Assembly: GCF_023101665.1 (NCBI RefSeq)
Contig: NZ_CP082161.1
Span: 7,006,001 to 7,070,000, forward strand
Reading direction: 5' to 3'
Source: Bradyrhizobium sp. 195
GTDB taxonomy: Bacteria; Pseudomonadota; Alphaproteobacteria; Rhizobiales; Xanthobacteraceae
DNA: 64,000 nucleotides
The notes beneath the pieces are model-generated. The model had not been told where the DNA came from, ran no database searches, and worked only from the letters and a program-made list of their open reading frames with translations. Position 1 is the first letter of the stretch. Each line of letters starts with the position of its first letter. Below are positions 53,563-62,113 of the stretch, piece after piece. Made by a program: the position numbers and the translations under genes.

Positions 53563-53573
53563 GCTACAACTGC
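53497..53573 (-). tRNA. tRNA-His (GTG)
   Basis: 77 bases: acceptor GCAGTTG/CAACTGT, D-stem GCTC/GAGC, anticodon stem CCTGT/ACAGG with loop CTGTGGA (anticodon GTG), T-stem GGTGG/CCACC, CCA encoded. Position -1 is T rather than G, and base 73 is A rather than C, the unusual tRNA-His type known from many alphaproteobacteria. It marks the edge of a lower-GC patch at its 3' side. Confidence 0.95.
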
Positions 53574-53717
53574 ATCCTGGCGAGCCGCCCCATAGCGGGC
53601 CTGAAAAGGCCGGCGACCTGAGGGGGCTGGACGGGGCGGAAACTAGGTGCAACGGGCGTTTTTGGCAAGGCCGCAGGACGCCCAAATCGCTCCCCGATCA
53701 ACGTTATTTCCATAACA

Positions 53718-53743
53718 AAACCCGGGCCTTTCAGCCCGGGTTT
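53718..53743. terminator. Bidirectional terminator
   Basis: AAACCCGGGC, loop CTTTCA, GCCCGGGTTT. It serves the phasin gene and possibly rightward transcripts. Confidence 0.7.
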
Positions 53744-53767
53744 CTGATCGATAACCAGCCGGCCAGA

Positions 53768-54202
53768 TCAGGCGGCGGGCTTGTAGAACTTCGAGGCGCT
53801 GGCCTTGATCGGCTCGGCGGTCTCGGCGGCGACGCGCTGGGTCAGCTCGACCAGCTCCTTGGCCTGGGCCTGGAAGGTCTCGAGCTGGGTGCGGGTGTGG
53901 CCGGTCCACAGCTCCATCGCTTCGGCCGGCGACTTCAGGCCGAACAGCTGCTGGGCGAAGTCGAGCTGGGCGTTGCTGTTGGCCTTCATGAACTCGACCA
54001 GCTTGGCGGTGTACTCGCTCGCGCCCTTGGAGGCCGAGGTGAACACGGCCTCGACGGTGCCGTTGTGGGTCTCGGCCGCGTCCTTGAACTTGGCGTAGCT
54101 TTCGCGGGCCTGCGACACGCCCTTTTCGGCGAACGCACGCATCTGCTCGGGAACCTCGAACGGAATGATCGAGGCAGAAAACGGATCAGTCGCACCTGTC
54201 AT
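53768..54202 (-). CDS. Phasin
   Basis: 144 residues, helical and rich in Ala/Glu/Lys. VPEQMRAFAEKGVSQARESY AKFKDAAE, VFTSASKGASEYTAKLVEFM and FDFAQQL-like LDFAQQLFGLKSPAEAMELW with HTRTQLETFQAQAKELVELT follow the phasin family. Phasins coat polyhydroxybutyrate granules and set their number and size. A sequence matching the reported PhaR site lies 157 bases upstream. The thiolase at 60694 belongs to the same carbon-storage theme, though not to the same operon. Confidence 0.9.
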   Translation of the reverse strand: MTGATDPFSASIIPFEVPEQMRAFAEKGVSQARESYAKFKDAAETHNGTVEAVFTSASKGASEYTAKLVEFMKANSNAQLDFAQQLFGLKSPAEAMELWTGHTRTQLETFQAQAKELVELTQRVAAETAEPIKASASKFYKPAA

Positions 54203-54358
54203 GGTCGTCCCTCACGATAATGAAAAAATGGAGTGAGCCTTCTGGCGCGCCCGCCGGCCAACCGGGGCCATCTGATGGCGGGAACGAAGACTGGAAACGC
54301 GAAACAAACGATGTGGCTCGCCCAGTGCTTGGGATTATGGCTGCCTATCATGTCAACA

Positions 54359-54370
54359 TTGTGCATCGCA
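54359..54370 (-). promoter_or_regulatory. Candidate PhaR-binding site upstream of phasin
   Basis: On the minus strand TGCGATGCACAA, which fits TGCRNYGCASMA, the PhaR consensus I recall for Bradyrhizobium. A TTGACA is 4 bases further downstream on that strand. Confidence 0.5.
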
Positions 54371-54496
54371 ACGCGCCAAGAGGGTGCGCCGCGATAATTT
54401 AATCTAGGTTAGGGCGAGGTTCCCCGGGTGGGGAACCGGGGGTTGAGGTCGCGGGAGACGGGGGATGGCTTGAGTCGACCGCAAGCACTGCTCTCT

Positions 54497-54650
54497 CCGT
54501 TCCCTCCCCCTTGTGGGGGGGGGGCAGGGAGGGGGGTGCCACACGGGGACTCTCTCCGTCGAGCACTGGCTCGGGTGCTTCACCGATAACCGGCACCGTT
54601 TGCTGGGCTACCCCCTCCCTAACCCTCCCCCACAAGGGGGGAGGGAACGG
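54497..54650. repeat. Palindromic repeat, CCGTTCCCTCCCCCTTGTGGG family
   Basis: CCGTTCCCTCCCCCTTGTGG at the left; CCACAAGGGGGGAGGGAACG G at the right, inverted. A run of 10 G interrupts the left half. Confidence 0.7.
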
Positions 54651-54881
54651 ACCTTTGTCGGAGCAGTCAGCGCGTCTCATCGCGTGATGTCGGTCGCGAA
54701 TCCCTTGGATGAAGCGGGCTGCCGCTTGCGGGTTTGGCCAGATTAAGGTTATCGCGGCTTAGGGGGCGCTCCTGATGGGCCGGGCCGTGGACCTGCCCGC
54801 GGCCGCGGGCGATACTAACCCTTTCTTAAGGCTGTCATTCCGGCAGCCGCCACCCCTCATGCGCGAGATACAGCCGGTCGG

Positions 54882-57800
54882 ATGACGAGTTCGGATTTCC
54901 AGTTGCGAGGTGTGGGCGATCCCCGGCTGGCCGTGCATGCGACCTCTCAGCTGCCCGCCTGGCTGTGGTCGATCGATGGCGCGCGCGTGCTGTGGGCCAA
55001 TCCGGTCGGCGCAAAACTGTTCGGCGCGGCAAATAGCGCAGCACTAGCGGACAGGATGTTTGGCCCGGCGGACAGCCATCGCCGCCAAGTCGCCCGGCTC
55101 GCCCGGCAGCTGCCGGCGAATGGCTCCGTAAGGCTCGAACGCCTGCGCGGTTTCGGCGCCCGGCTCGGCACGCTGATGACCTGCGCCTGCGCCCGGCTCG
55201 ACTTTGCCGACGGCAGTCATGCGGTGCTCGTCACTGCGATGGACCCGAGCTTGCGCAGCATGCCGCTGATCGAGCGGCTGCTTCGTCTGGTCGACGGCGC
55301 AAAGGTGCCGATGGCGGCGTTCGCGCCCGACGGCCTGTTCGTCGGCGCCAGCGAGGCCGCCCGCCACCTGCTCGGCTTCCGCGATCTCGGCGAGGCCGGC
55401 CTCGACCGTGCCCGCAGCGATGCGCTGCGCGAAGGCCGCGCCGAGACGCCGATCGGGATCGGCCAGATGGTGCTGCAACGGGTCGGCACGGGCGCCGATG
55501 TCGGCCTGGTCGCGCTGATCGAGCCGGCCGCTGCGCAAGCTGCGCCTGCCGAGGCCGTGCCCGAGCGCGCACCAAGCGAGCCGCCGGCCGAATTCGCGCA
55601 ACCAGCCGCGGCGATGCCAAGCGAGCCGCCGCGATCGCACGCCCCCGAAGGCATCGCCATGTTCGACGCCTTCGCGGAGCCGGTCGAGATGCCCGCGACC
55701 AGTGCGACGATCGCGGGCGAACCGCAACAAGCTGCAACGATTCGGAACGCGGTCGAGGCGACTGTTCGAGAGCCGGCGCACGACCCGACCAGCGAAGCCG
55801 CGGCCAAAACTCCGGTTGAAAACCCGCCAGCAGCCCTTGTGTCGCCGCAGGCTGCGCCGATCACTATCGGCATGGTTGAGCCGCCGTCGGGCCAGGACTC
55901 GTCGGGCCAAGAGCTGCCCGCACCGCGTCAGCATCCGCTGCGCTTCCTCTGGCAGATGGATGCAGAGGGCCGCTTTGTGCTTCTCTCCGACGACTTCATC
56001 CGCCTGATCGGCGCGCGCACCGCCGCCGGCTTCGGCCGGCCCTGGTGCGAGATCGCCGAAACATTCTCGCTCGACACTGATGGTCGCGTCGCCCAGGCGC
56101 TGGCGAGCCACGACACCTGGGCCGGGATCACCGTGAACTGGCCGACTGACGGCGGCGCGCCTCTGCCGGTCGAGCTCGCGGGCCTGCCAACTTACGACCA
56201 GTCGCGCAATTTCGCCGGCTTCAAAGGCTTCGGCGTCTGCCGCGATCTCGACGCCCTCAACCGGCTCGATTCGCTCAGGCGTTTCGAGCTGCTGGCCGAA
56301 CCGCCGGCACAGCCGATCGAGCCGCCCGCACCCGAGCCAACCCGCGAACCCGACCTGCCCGAACCCACAAGCGACGCGAATTCACATCCAACCGAACCGG
56401 ACACGCCAGTGGAAACGCCCGTGGAGCCTCCCTTGGAAACGCCTCCCAATGTCGTGCCGTTCCGCCCGCATGGCGATGCCAGGTCACAAGGTGACCAGAG
56501 ATCGCCGACGCTGACGCCGGTCGAGAACAGCGCGTTCAACGAGCTCGCGCGGCAATTGTCCGAACGGCTCGAACGCGAGCGCGAGACGATCGCGGCAGAT
56601 AGCCCCGAGCCGGCGGCGGATATCCTTGCCGAGCCACCGGCGCCCGAGCCCGAGCCGCCGCACGCGCCGGCGCAATGGCTGACCGAGCCCGCGCCACCGC
56701 CACGCGGCGCCAGCGCGCGCGACCGCACGCTGCTCGACTTGCTGCCGACCGGCATCCTGATCTACCAGCTCGACCGCCTGCTCTACGCCAACACGGCGTT
56801 TCTCGCGCGCATGGGCTATGCCAGCATCAATGCGCTGGAGCATGCCGGCGGGCTCGATGCGCTCTATGTCGAGCCCGGCGTGTCCTCGGCCAGCAGCACC
56901 TCGCAAGCCGGCACGCCTGTCACGATCAGCGCGACGGTCGCGAACGGCGAAGCGCCGCTTGCGAGCACCGAAGCGCATCTGCACACGATCGACTGGGACG
57001 GCGAGAGCGCGCACGCGCTGATCTGCGCGCTGCCGCAGGCTGCACCTGTCGTCACCGCGCCCGGCATTGCCGAGCCCGCCATCACCGAGGCCGTTGCCGC
57101 CGAGACCATTGTCCCGGAATCCTTCCCTTACGAAATCGAGCCCGCGGCCGGCGAAGCCGAGGCGGAAGATCTCGCCGCGATCCTCGACACCACGGCCGAG
57201 GGCATCGTGATGTTCGATGCCGAAGGCAACATCCACGCCTGCAACCGCAGCGCCGAGGCGCTGTTCGGCTATGACGGCACGGCGCTGCTCGAGCAGAATC
57301 TGGCGACGCTGTTCGCGCCCGAGAGCCAGCAGATCGTCGCCGATTATTTCGAAAGCCTGAAGAGCCAGGACATTGCGAGCCTGCTCGACCACGGCCGCGA
57401 GGTGCTCGGACGCGAGAAGAAGGGCGGCGTCATTCCGCTCGCGATGATCATGGGCCGCACGCGGCCCGACGGTCCGAACTTCTTCGCCGTGTTCCGCGAC
57501 CTCTCCCAGAGCAAGAAGGGCGAGAGCGAGCTGACGCAGGCCCGCCGCCTCGTCCACAGTGCGGCCAATGCGAAGGCCGACATGCTGGCGCGGATCAGCC
57601 ACGAGATCCGCACGCCGCTCAACGCCATCATCGGCTTTGCCGAGGTGATGATCTCCGAACGTTTCGGCACGCTCGGCAACGAGCGCTACGGCGAATACAT
57701 GAAGGACATCCGCGCCTCCGGCGAGCGCGTCATCGCCATCATCGACGATTTGCTGGAGCTGTCGCGGATCGAGACCGGCAAGCTCGACCTCAACTTCGCC

Positions 57801-58259
57801 AACCTCAACCTCAACGACCTCGTCGAAGCCTGCGTCACGGTGATGCAGCCGCAGGCCAATCGCGAGCGCATCATCATCCGCACCTCGCTTGCCCATGCGC
57901 TGCCGCAGGTCAGCGTGGACGCGCGCGCGATGCGGCAGATCACCATGAATTTGATCTCGAACTCGATCCGGCTCGCCAGCGCCGGCGGCCAGGTCATCGT
58001 CTCGACCGCGCTGTCCGACCGCGGCGAGATTGCGCTGCGCATCCGCGATACCGGCCATGGCCTCACCGAGCGCGAAGTCGCCGCCGCGATGGAGCCGTTC
58101 CGCACCCCGCCGCCCGGCGACGCCGCGGACAGCGCGGCGCTCAGCCTGTCACTGACCAAGGCCCTGGTCGAAGCCAACCGCGCCCGCTTCAACATCAAGA
58201 GCGCCGGCCACGGCACGCTGATCGAGTTGGTGTTCGCGCCCGCGCTGGCGGGGGCGTAG
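54882..58259 (+). CDS. PdhS-like PAS sensor histidine kinase
   Basis: 1125 residues, no clear membrane helix, so cytoplasmic. PAS-like domains lie near 15-90 (PAWLWSIDGARVLWANPVGA), 120-215, 345-450 (FLWQMDAEGRFVLLSDDFIR), 610-710 (DLLPTGILIYQLDRLLYANT) and 760-870 (AAILDTTAEGIVMFDAEGNI). Between them are two long Pro/Ala/Glu linkers. The kinase core has MLARISHEIRTPLNAIIGFA with the phosphoacceptor His, ITMNLISNSIRLASAGG (N box) and RDTGHGLTEREV (G1). The layout and HisKA sequence match the PdhS/PleC/DivJ family that controls DivK and cell polarity in Rhizobiales. No partner regulator is adjacent. Confidence 0.87.
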   Translation: MTSSDFQLRGVGDPRLAVHATSQLPAWLWSIDGARVLWANPVGAKLFGAANSAALADRMFGPADSHRRQVARLARQLPANGSVRLERLRGFGARLGTLMTCACARLDFADGSHAVLVTAMDPSLRSMPLIERLLRLVDGAKVPMAAFAPDGLFVGASEAARHLLGFRDLGEAGLDRARSDALREGRAETPIGIGQMVLQRVGTGADVGLVALIEPAAAQAAPAEAVPERAPSEPPAEFAQPAAAMPSEPPRSHAPEGIAMFDAFAEPVEMPATSATIAGEPQQAATIRNAVEATVREPAHDPTSEAAAKTPVENPPAALVSPQAAPITIGMVEPPSGQDSSGQELPAPRQHPLRFLWQMDAEGRFVLLSDDFIRLIGARTAAGFGRPWCEIAETFSLDTDGRVAQALASHDTWAGITVNWPTDGGAPLPVELAGLPTYDQSRNFAGFKGFGVCRDLDALNRLDSLRRFELLAEPPAQPIEPPAPEPTREPDLPEPTSDANSHPTEPDTPVETPVEPPLETPPNVVPFRPHGDARSQGDQRSPTLTPVENSAFNELARQLSERLERERETIAADSPEPAADILAEPPAPEPEPPHAPAQWLTEPAPPPRGASARDRTLLDLLPTGILIYQLDRLLYANTAFLARMGYASINALEHAGGLDALYVEPGVSSASSTSQAGTPVTISATVANGEAPLASTEAHLHTIDWDGESAHALICALPQAAPVVTAPGIAEPAITEAVAAETIVPESFPYEIEPAAGEAEAEDLAAILDTTAEGIVMFDAEGNIHACNRSAEALFGYDGTALLEQNLATLFAPESQQIVADYFESLKSQDIASLLDHGREVLGREKKGGVIPLAMIMGRTRPDGPNFFAVFRDLSQSKKGESELTQARRLVHSAANAKADMLARISHEIRTPLNAIIGFAEVMISERFGTLGNERYGEYMKDIRASGERVIAIIDDLLELSRIETGKLDLNFANLNLNDLVEACVTVMQPQANRERIIIRTSLAHALPQVSVDARAMRQITMNLISNSIRLASAGGQVIVSTALSDRGEIALRIRDTGHGLTEREVAAAMEPFRTPPPGDAADSAALSLSLTKALVEANRARFNIKSAGHGTLIELVFAPALAGA

Positions 58260-58267
58260 CCTCTACC

Positions 58268-58423
58268 GTCATTGCGAGCGCAGCGAAGCAATCCAGGCTG
58301 CCGCTCCCTCTCCCGCTTGCGGGAGAGGGTCGGGGAGAGGGTGCCTCCGCGACGGGACGATCCCCTTGAGGAGAGAGCCCTCACCCGCGCCTTCGGCGCG
58401 ACCTCTCCCGCAAGCGGGAGAGG
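58268..58423. repeat. Mosaic palindromic repeat
   Basis: The left 30 bases (GTCATTGCGAGCGCAGCGAA GCAATCCAGG) are the left arm of the family at 38696, but they run straight into CTCTCCCGCTTGCGGGAGAG of another family, whose right arm closes at 58423. One repeat seems to have been overwritten by another. Confidence 0.6.
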
Positions 58424-58472
58424 CTAGGCCCGCGGCACGTGAAGCTACTCCATCGCCAGTTCGCAGCTTGCT

Positions 58473-60446
58473 TCACGCCGCGCGCACGGTCTCCAGGAAT
58501 CTGCTGACCTCGATCTTCAGCCGGCTGCTGTCGTTCGACAGCGACTGCGCCGCGGAGAGGACCTGCGAGGAGGCCGAGCCGGTCTCGGTCGCGCCCTGGC
58601 GCACGCTGGAGATGTTGGCGCTGACCTGCGTGGTGCCGGCGGCGGCGTTCTGGACGTTGCGCGAGATCTCGCTGGTCGCGGCGCCCTGCTCCTCCACCGC
58701 GGCGGCGATGGTGGAGGAAATCTCCGACAGCCGTTCGATCGTGCCGCCGATGGTCTTGATGGCGCCGACCGAATCCTCCGTTGCAACCTGGATGCTCGAG
58801 ATCTGCTGACCGATGTCGCCGGTCGCCCTCGCCGTCTGCTCGGCGAGGGCCTTCACTTCCGAGGCCACCACGGCAAAGCCGCGCCCGGCTTCGCCCGCGC
58901 GCGCGGCCTCGATGGTGGCGTTCAGCGCCAGCAGGTTGGTCTGACCCGCAATGGCGTTGATGAGCTCGATCACGTCGCCGATGCGCGCGGCCGCCTTCGA
59001 CAATTCGCTGACGCGATCGTTGGTCTGCCCGGCCTGGCTGACGGCGTCGCCGGCCATGCGCGCGGAGGCCTGCACCTGACGGCTGATCTCGTTGACGGAG
59101 GCGGTGAGCTCTTCCGCAGCGGAAGCAACCGACTGCACGTTGGTCGCGGCCTCTTCCGAGGCAGCCTCCACCAACGTGGCGAGCTCGGTCGACCGGCTGG
59201 CGGTGGTGGTCAGAGACGTGGCCGAGGCCTCGAGCTCGTTGGCCGCCGACGACACCGTCTCGACGATCTCGCCGATCGCTCCCTCGAAATCGTCGGCCAT
59301 CCTGATCATGTCGGCGCGGCGGCGCTCGGCGGCGAGCTTGTCCTGCCTGATCTTCTCCTCGGCTTCTTCCTGCGCCTTCCGCTCGGCATTGATCTTGAAC
59401 GTCTCGACCGCCTGCGCGATCTCGCCGATTTCGTCGGGACGGCCGAGCCCGGGAAGAACGATGGCGAAATTGCCGTTGGCGAGCTCGATCATCGCCACCC
59501 GCATCGCGGACAGCGGCCTGGAGACCGACAGCCCGATGAACACGCCGAGGCCGAGCACGGCGGATGCAATCAGCGCGATGGCGACGCCGATCCACCATTG
59601 AATGCCGTCGCGCTCGACATCGTTCAGCCGGTCGGCTTCGATGCGGATCCGGTCGACCGATTTCGACACCTGCTCGATGACCGGCTCGACGGCGGAAAAC
59701 GCTTCCGACATCGCCTTCTGCCGGGCCGCGAGCGTCAGCGCGGCGTCCATCCACGCTGAAAAATCGCGCTGATAATCGGCAAGCTTCGCCCGCAGCTCCG
59801 TCTTCGCGGCATCGGACATATCGGCAGCATCGACCCCCGACAGGAATTCACCCGCGCGCTTCTTCATGTCCTCGCCGTATCTGGCGTCGCGGCGCAGCAT
59901 GAAATCTTTCTCGTGACGGCGCATCATCAGCATGCTCACGCGGAGCGGCGCATTGTGCAATTGATCGACCCTGGCTTCGATGTCGTGCACGGAGGCGCGC
60001 AGTCGCCCCTCGAGGCCGGACTTCTCGTCGAGCCCAAGCCGCTGCTTGGTCTCGACCACGGCGGTGAAATGCGCCTGATAATCCCGGAGCGAGGCGCTCA
60101 TCGCGTCGACCTGGCGCGTCAGGTCCGGCTTGCCGAGGGCGGCGATCCCGCCGCGCAGCTTCTCGATGTCGACCGCGACCTCCCGGCCGATCTCGACCTG
60201 CCGCTGCGCCTTGCCGGCGTCATTGCGCAGCAGGAAATCCTTCTCGGCGCGGCGGGCCTCGAGCAGTTCAATCGCGATCCTGCTGTTGAGCTCCTGGATC
60301 GTGCGCGCGTTCTCGGCCGCATCGCGATAGACGGCCATCGCGCGCTCGCCATAGAGATGGATGCCGCCGATCAGGACGACGCCGACGACGCCGATCACGC
60401 CGATTGCCGTGATCTTGTGAGTGAGACGAAGGGAGAGAAATCGCAT
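58473..60446 (-). CDS. Methyl-accepting chemotaxis protein with HBM sensor
   Basis: 657 residues. First membrane helix [20 protein letters not shown]; periplasmic helical-bimodular (HBM) sensor about 33-290 ([20 protein letters not shown] and [20 protein letters not shown], the two characteristic helices); second helix [24 protein letters not shown]; then the signalling domain with the highly conserved hairpin [36 protein letters not shown] tip. HBM receptors often sense organic acids. No C-terminal CheR-tether pentapeptide is seen. No che genes nearby. Confidence 0.94.
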   Translation of the reverse strand: MRFLSLRLTHKITAIGVIGVVGVVLIGGIHLYGERAMAVYRDAAENARTIQELNSRIAIELLEARRAEKDFLLRNDAGKAQRQVEIGREVAVDIEKLRGGIAALGKPDLTRQVDAMSASLRDYQAHFTAVVETKQRLGLDEKSGLEGRLRASVHDIEARVDQLHNAPLRVSMLMMRRHEKDFMLRRDARYGEDMKKRAGEFLSGVDAADMSDAAKTELRAKLADYQRDFSAWMDAALTLAARQKAMSEAFSAVEPVIEQVSKSVDRIRIEADRLNDVERDGIQWWIGVAIALIASAVLGLGVFIGLSVSRPLSAMRVAMIELANGNFAIVLPGLGRPDEIGEIAQAVETFKINAERKAQEEAEEKIRQDKLAAERRRADMIRMADDFEGAIGEIVETVSSAANELEASATSLTTTASRSTELATLVEAASEEAATNVQSVASAAEELTASVNEISRQVQASARMAGDAVSQAGQTNDRVSELSKAAARIGDVIELINAIAGQTNLLALNATIEAARAGEAGRGFAVVASEVKALAEQTARATGDIGQQISSIQVATEDSVGAIKTIGGTIERLSEISSTIAAAVEEQGAATSEISRNVQNAAAGTTQVSANISSVRQGATETGSASSQVLSAAQSLSNDSSRLKIEVSRFLETVRAA

Positions 60447-60521
60447 CTTGGTTTCAAAATGGGTTGTTGCTGATGCGGTTATGGAGCGCCATTTGCGAGA
60501 AAACTTCCGTTAATTTGCGGA

Positions 60522-60561
60522 CACGTATGAATACGTGCTTATGCACGATACACGTCATACG
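60522..60561. promoter_or_regulatory. Overlapping palindromes upstream of the chemoreceptor
   Basis: CACGTAT-GA-ATACGTG (60522-60537) is a perfect 7-bp inverted repeat; the same CGTATGA pairs again with TCATACG at 60555-60561. It lies 76 bases upstream of the chemoreceptor start, a likely operator. Confidence 0.5.
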
Positions 60562-60631
60562 AGAGGTAACGGAGTCCCAACGGCAGGTTTATGCCGGCAC
60601 ATCATGCACGGTGAGATGAGCAGGCGCGGTC

Positions 60632-60659
60632 AAAAAAACACGGCGCTCGTGGCGCCGTG
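60632..60659 (-). terminator. Intrinsic terminator of the thiolase gene
   Basis: On the minus strand CACGGCGC, loop CACGA, GCGCCGTG, then TTTTTTTT (with one interrupting base). It lies 35 bases after the thiolase stop. Confidence 0.8.
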
Positions 60660-60693
60660 CTGTCGTGTCTTCAGGTTACGATGACGGTCCGGT

Positions 60694-61866
60694 TCAGCTG
60701 TAGATTTCGAACAGCCCGGCGCCGCCCTGGCCGCCGCCGATGCACATCGTCACCACGCCCCACTTGGCCTTGCGGCGCGCGCCTTCCTGCAACAGATGGC
60801 CGGTGAGACGGGCGCCGGTCATGCCGAAGGGATGCCCGATCGCGATCGAGCCGCCGTTGACGTTGTACTTGGCGGGATCGATGCCGAGCTGGTCGCGGCA
60901 GTACAGGCACTGGCTGGCGAAGGCTTCGTTGAGCTCCCACAGATCGATGTCGTCGACCTTCAGGCCGGTGCGCTTGAGCAGCTTCGGAATCGCGAACACT
61001 GGACCGATGCCCATCTCGTCCGGCTCGCAACCGGCGGTGGCCCAGGCGACGAAGCGGCCGAGCGGCTTGAGGCCGCGCTTCTCGGCGTCCTTGGCTTCCA
61101 TCAGCACGACCGCCGCGGCGCCGTCCGAGAGCTGGCTGGCATTGCCGGCGGTGACGAACTTGCCGGGGCCCTTCACCGGCTCGAGCTTGGCGAGGCCCTC
61201 CATCGTGGTCTCGGGGCGATTGCATTCGTCGCGGTCGACGACGTAATCGACGATCGACTCCGCCTTGGTCTGCTTGTCGACGACCTTCATCTTGGTCTTC
61301 ATCGGGACGATCTCGTCCTTGTACTTGCCCGCCTGCTGCGATGCCGCCATGCGGCGCTGCGATTCCAGCGAGAACTCATCCTGGTATTCGCGGCTGAGCT
61401 TGTAGCGCTCGGCGACGATGTCGGCGGTGTCGATCATCGCCATGAAGATATCGGGCGCGACCTTGAGCAATTCAGGATCGATCGATTCCTTCGGCGTGCC
61501 GCCGCCCGGCATCGAGATGCTCTCGACCCCGCCGGCGACGATGCAGTCGGCGCCGTCCGAGCGGATCGAGTTGGCGGCCATCGCGATGGTCTGCAGTCCC
61601 GAGGAGCAGAACCGGTTCACCGAGACGCCGGCCGTGGTCTTCGGCAGGCCGGCAAGCAGCGCGGCCTGGCGGCCGATGTTCGGCGCGCCATGGGCGCAAT
61701 TGCCGAGATAGCAATCCTCGACATAATCCTTGTCGACGCCGGCGCGGTCGACCGCGTGATGAATGGCATGGGCCGCGAGCGACATCGGCGGCGTGATGTT
61801 GAACCCGCCGCGGCCTGACTTTGCGAGGCCCGTACGTGCATAGGAAACGATGACGGCTTCACGCAT
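60694..61866 (-). CDS. Acetyl-CoA acyltransferase (thiolase)
   Basis: 390 residues. The acyl-accepting Cys87 is in VNRFCSSGLQTIAMAA, ELNEAFASQCLYCRDQLGID holds the HxxA/NEAF loop and NGGSIAIGHPFGMTGARLTG and VTMCIGGGQGGAGLFEIYS the His and second Cys. The type is close to acetyl-CoA C-acyltransferases used in fatty-acid oxidation, although a biosynthetic role towards polyhydroxybutyrate is possible. GGGAGAAAC before ATG 61866. Monocistronic with a terminator. Confidence 0.93.
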   Translation of the reverse strand: MREAVIVSYARTGLAKSGRGGFNITPPMSLAAHAIHHAVDRAGVDKDYVEDCYLGNCAHGAPNIGRQAALLAGLPKTTAGVSVNRFCSSGLQTIAMAANSIRSDGADCIVAGGVESISMPGGGTPKESIDPELLKVAPDIFMAMIDTADIVAERYKLSREYQDEFSLESQRRMAASQQAGKYKDEIVPMKTKMKVVDKQTKAESIVDYVVDRDECNRPETTMEGLAKLEPVKGPGKFVTAGNASQLSDGAAAVVLMEAKDAEKRGLKPLGRFVAWATAGCEPDEMGIGPVFAIPKLLKRTGLKVDDIDLWELNEAFASQCLYCRDQLGIDPAKYNVNGGSIAIGHPFGMTGARLTGHLLQEGARRKAKWGVVTMCIGGGQGGAGLFEIYS

Positions 61867-61950
61867 GTGTTTCTCCCTTGTCGAACGATTTTGAACGGAG
61901 CGTCCTGGCCCCATTGGTACACAAAGTTGGAAGGCTGCGGGAGAAATAAA

Positions 61951-61981
61951 AACGCCGCCTCCAGGTGATGGAGGCGGCGTT
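61951..61981 (-). terminator. Intrinsic terminator of serA
   Basis: AACGCCGCCTCC, loop of seven, GGAGGCGGCGTT; on the minus strand it is followed by a T-run (TTTTTATTT). Confidence 0.8.
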
Positions 61982-62008
61982 GTTCCGCGGGTCGGAATTT
62001 AGATCGCT

Positions 62009-62106
62009 GTCATTCCGGGCGATGCGAAGCATCGAACCGGGGTGCGCCCTTGCGCACCTGAGAATCTCGAGATTCCGGGTTCTCGCTTCGCGAGCCCCGG
62101 AATGAC
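62009..62106. repeat. Palindromic repeat, GTCATTCCGGGCGATGCGAAGC family
   Basis: GTCATTCCGGGCGATGCGAA at the left; TTCGCGAGCCCCGGAATGAC at the right, with AGAATCTCGAGATTCCGGGT near the centre, as in 27803-27880. Confidence 0.75.
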
Positions 62107-62113
62107 GCCGGCC

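Larger units (their letters stand above)
54203..54881. other. Phasin upstream region and palindromic repeat
   Basis: About 680 bases. It holds a PhaR-like site (54359-54370) and a palindromic repeat (54497-54650), but no supported gene; a 60-residue frame at 54220-54402 lacks a ribosome binding site and typical codon pattern. Confidence 0.5.

Noticed and set aside
54220..54402. 60-codon plus-strand frame upstream of phasin
   Set aside because: No ribosome binding site, irregular composition, and it overlaps the phasin control region.
56484..58058. 524-codon minus-strand frame inside the PdhS-like gene
   Set aside because: Antisense of a well-supported kinase gene; no recognisable motif.
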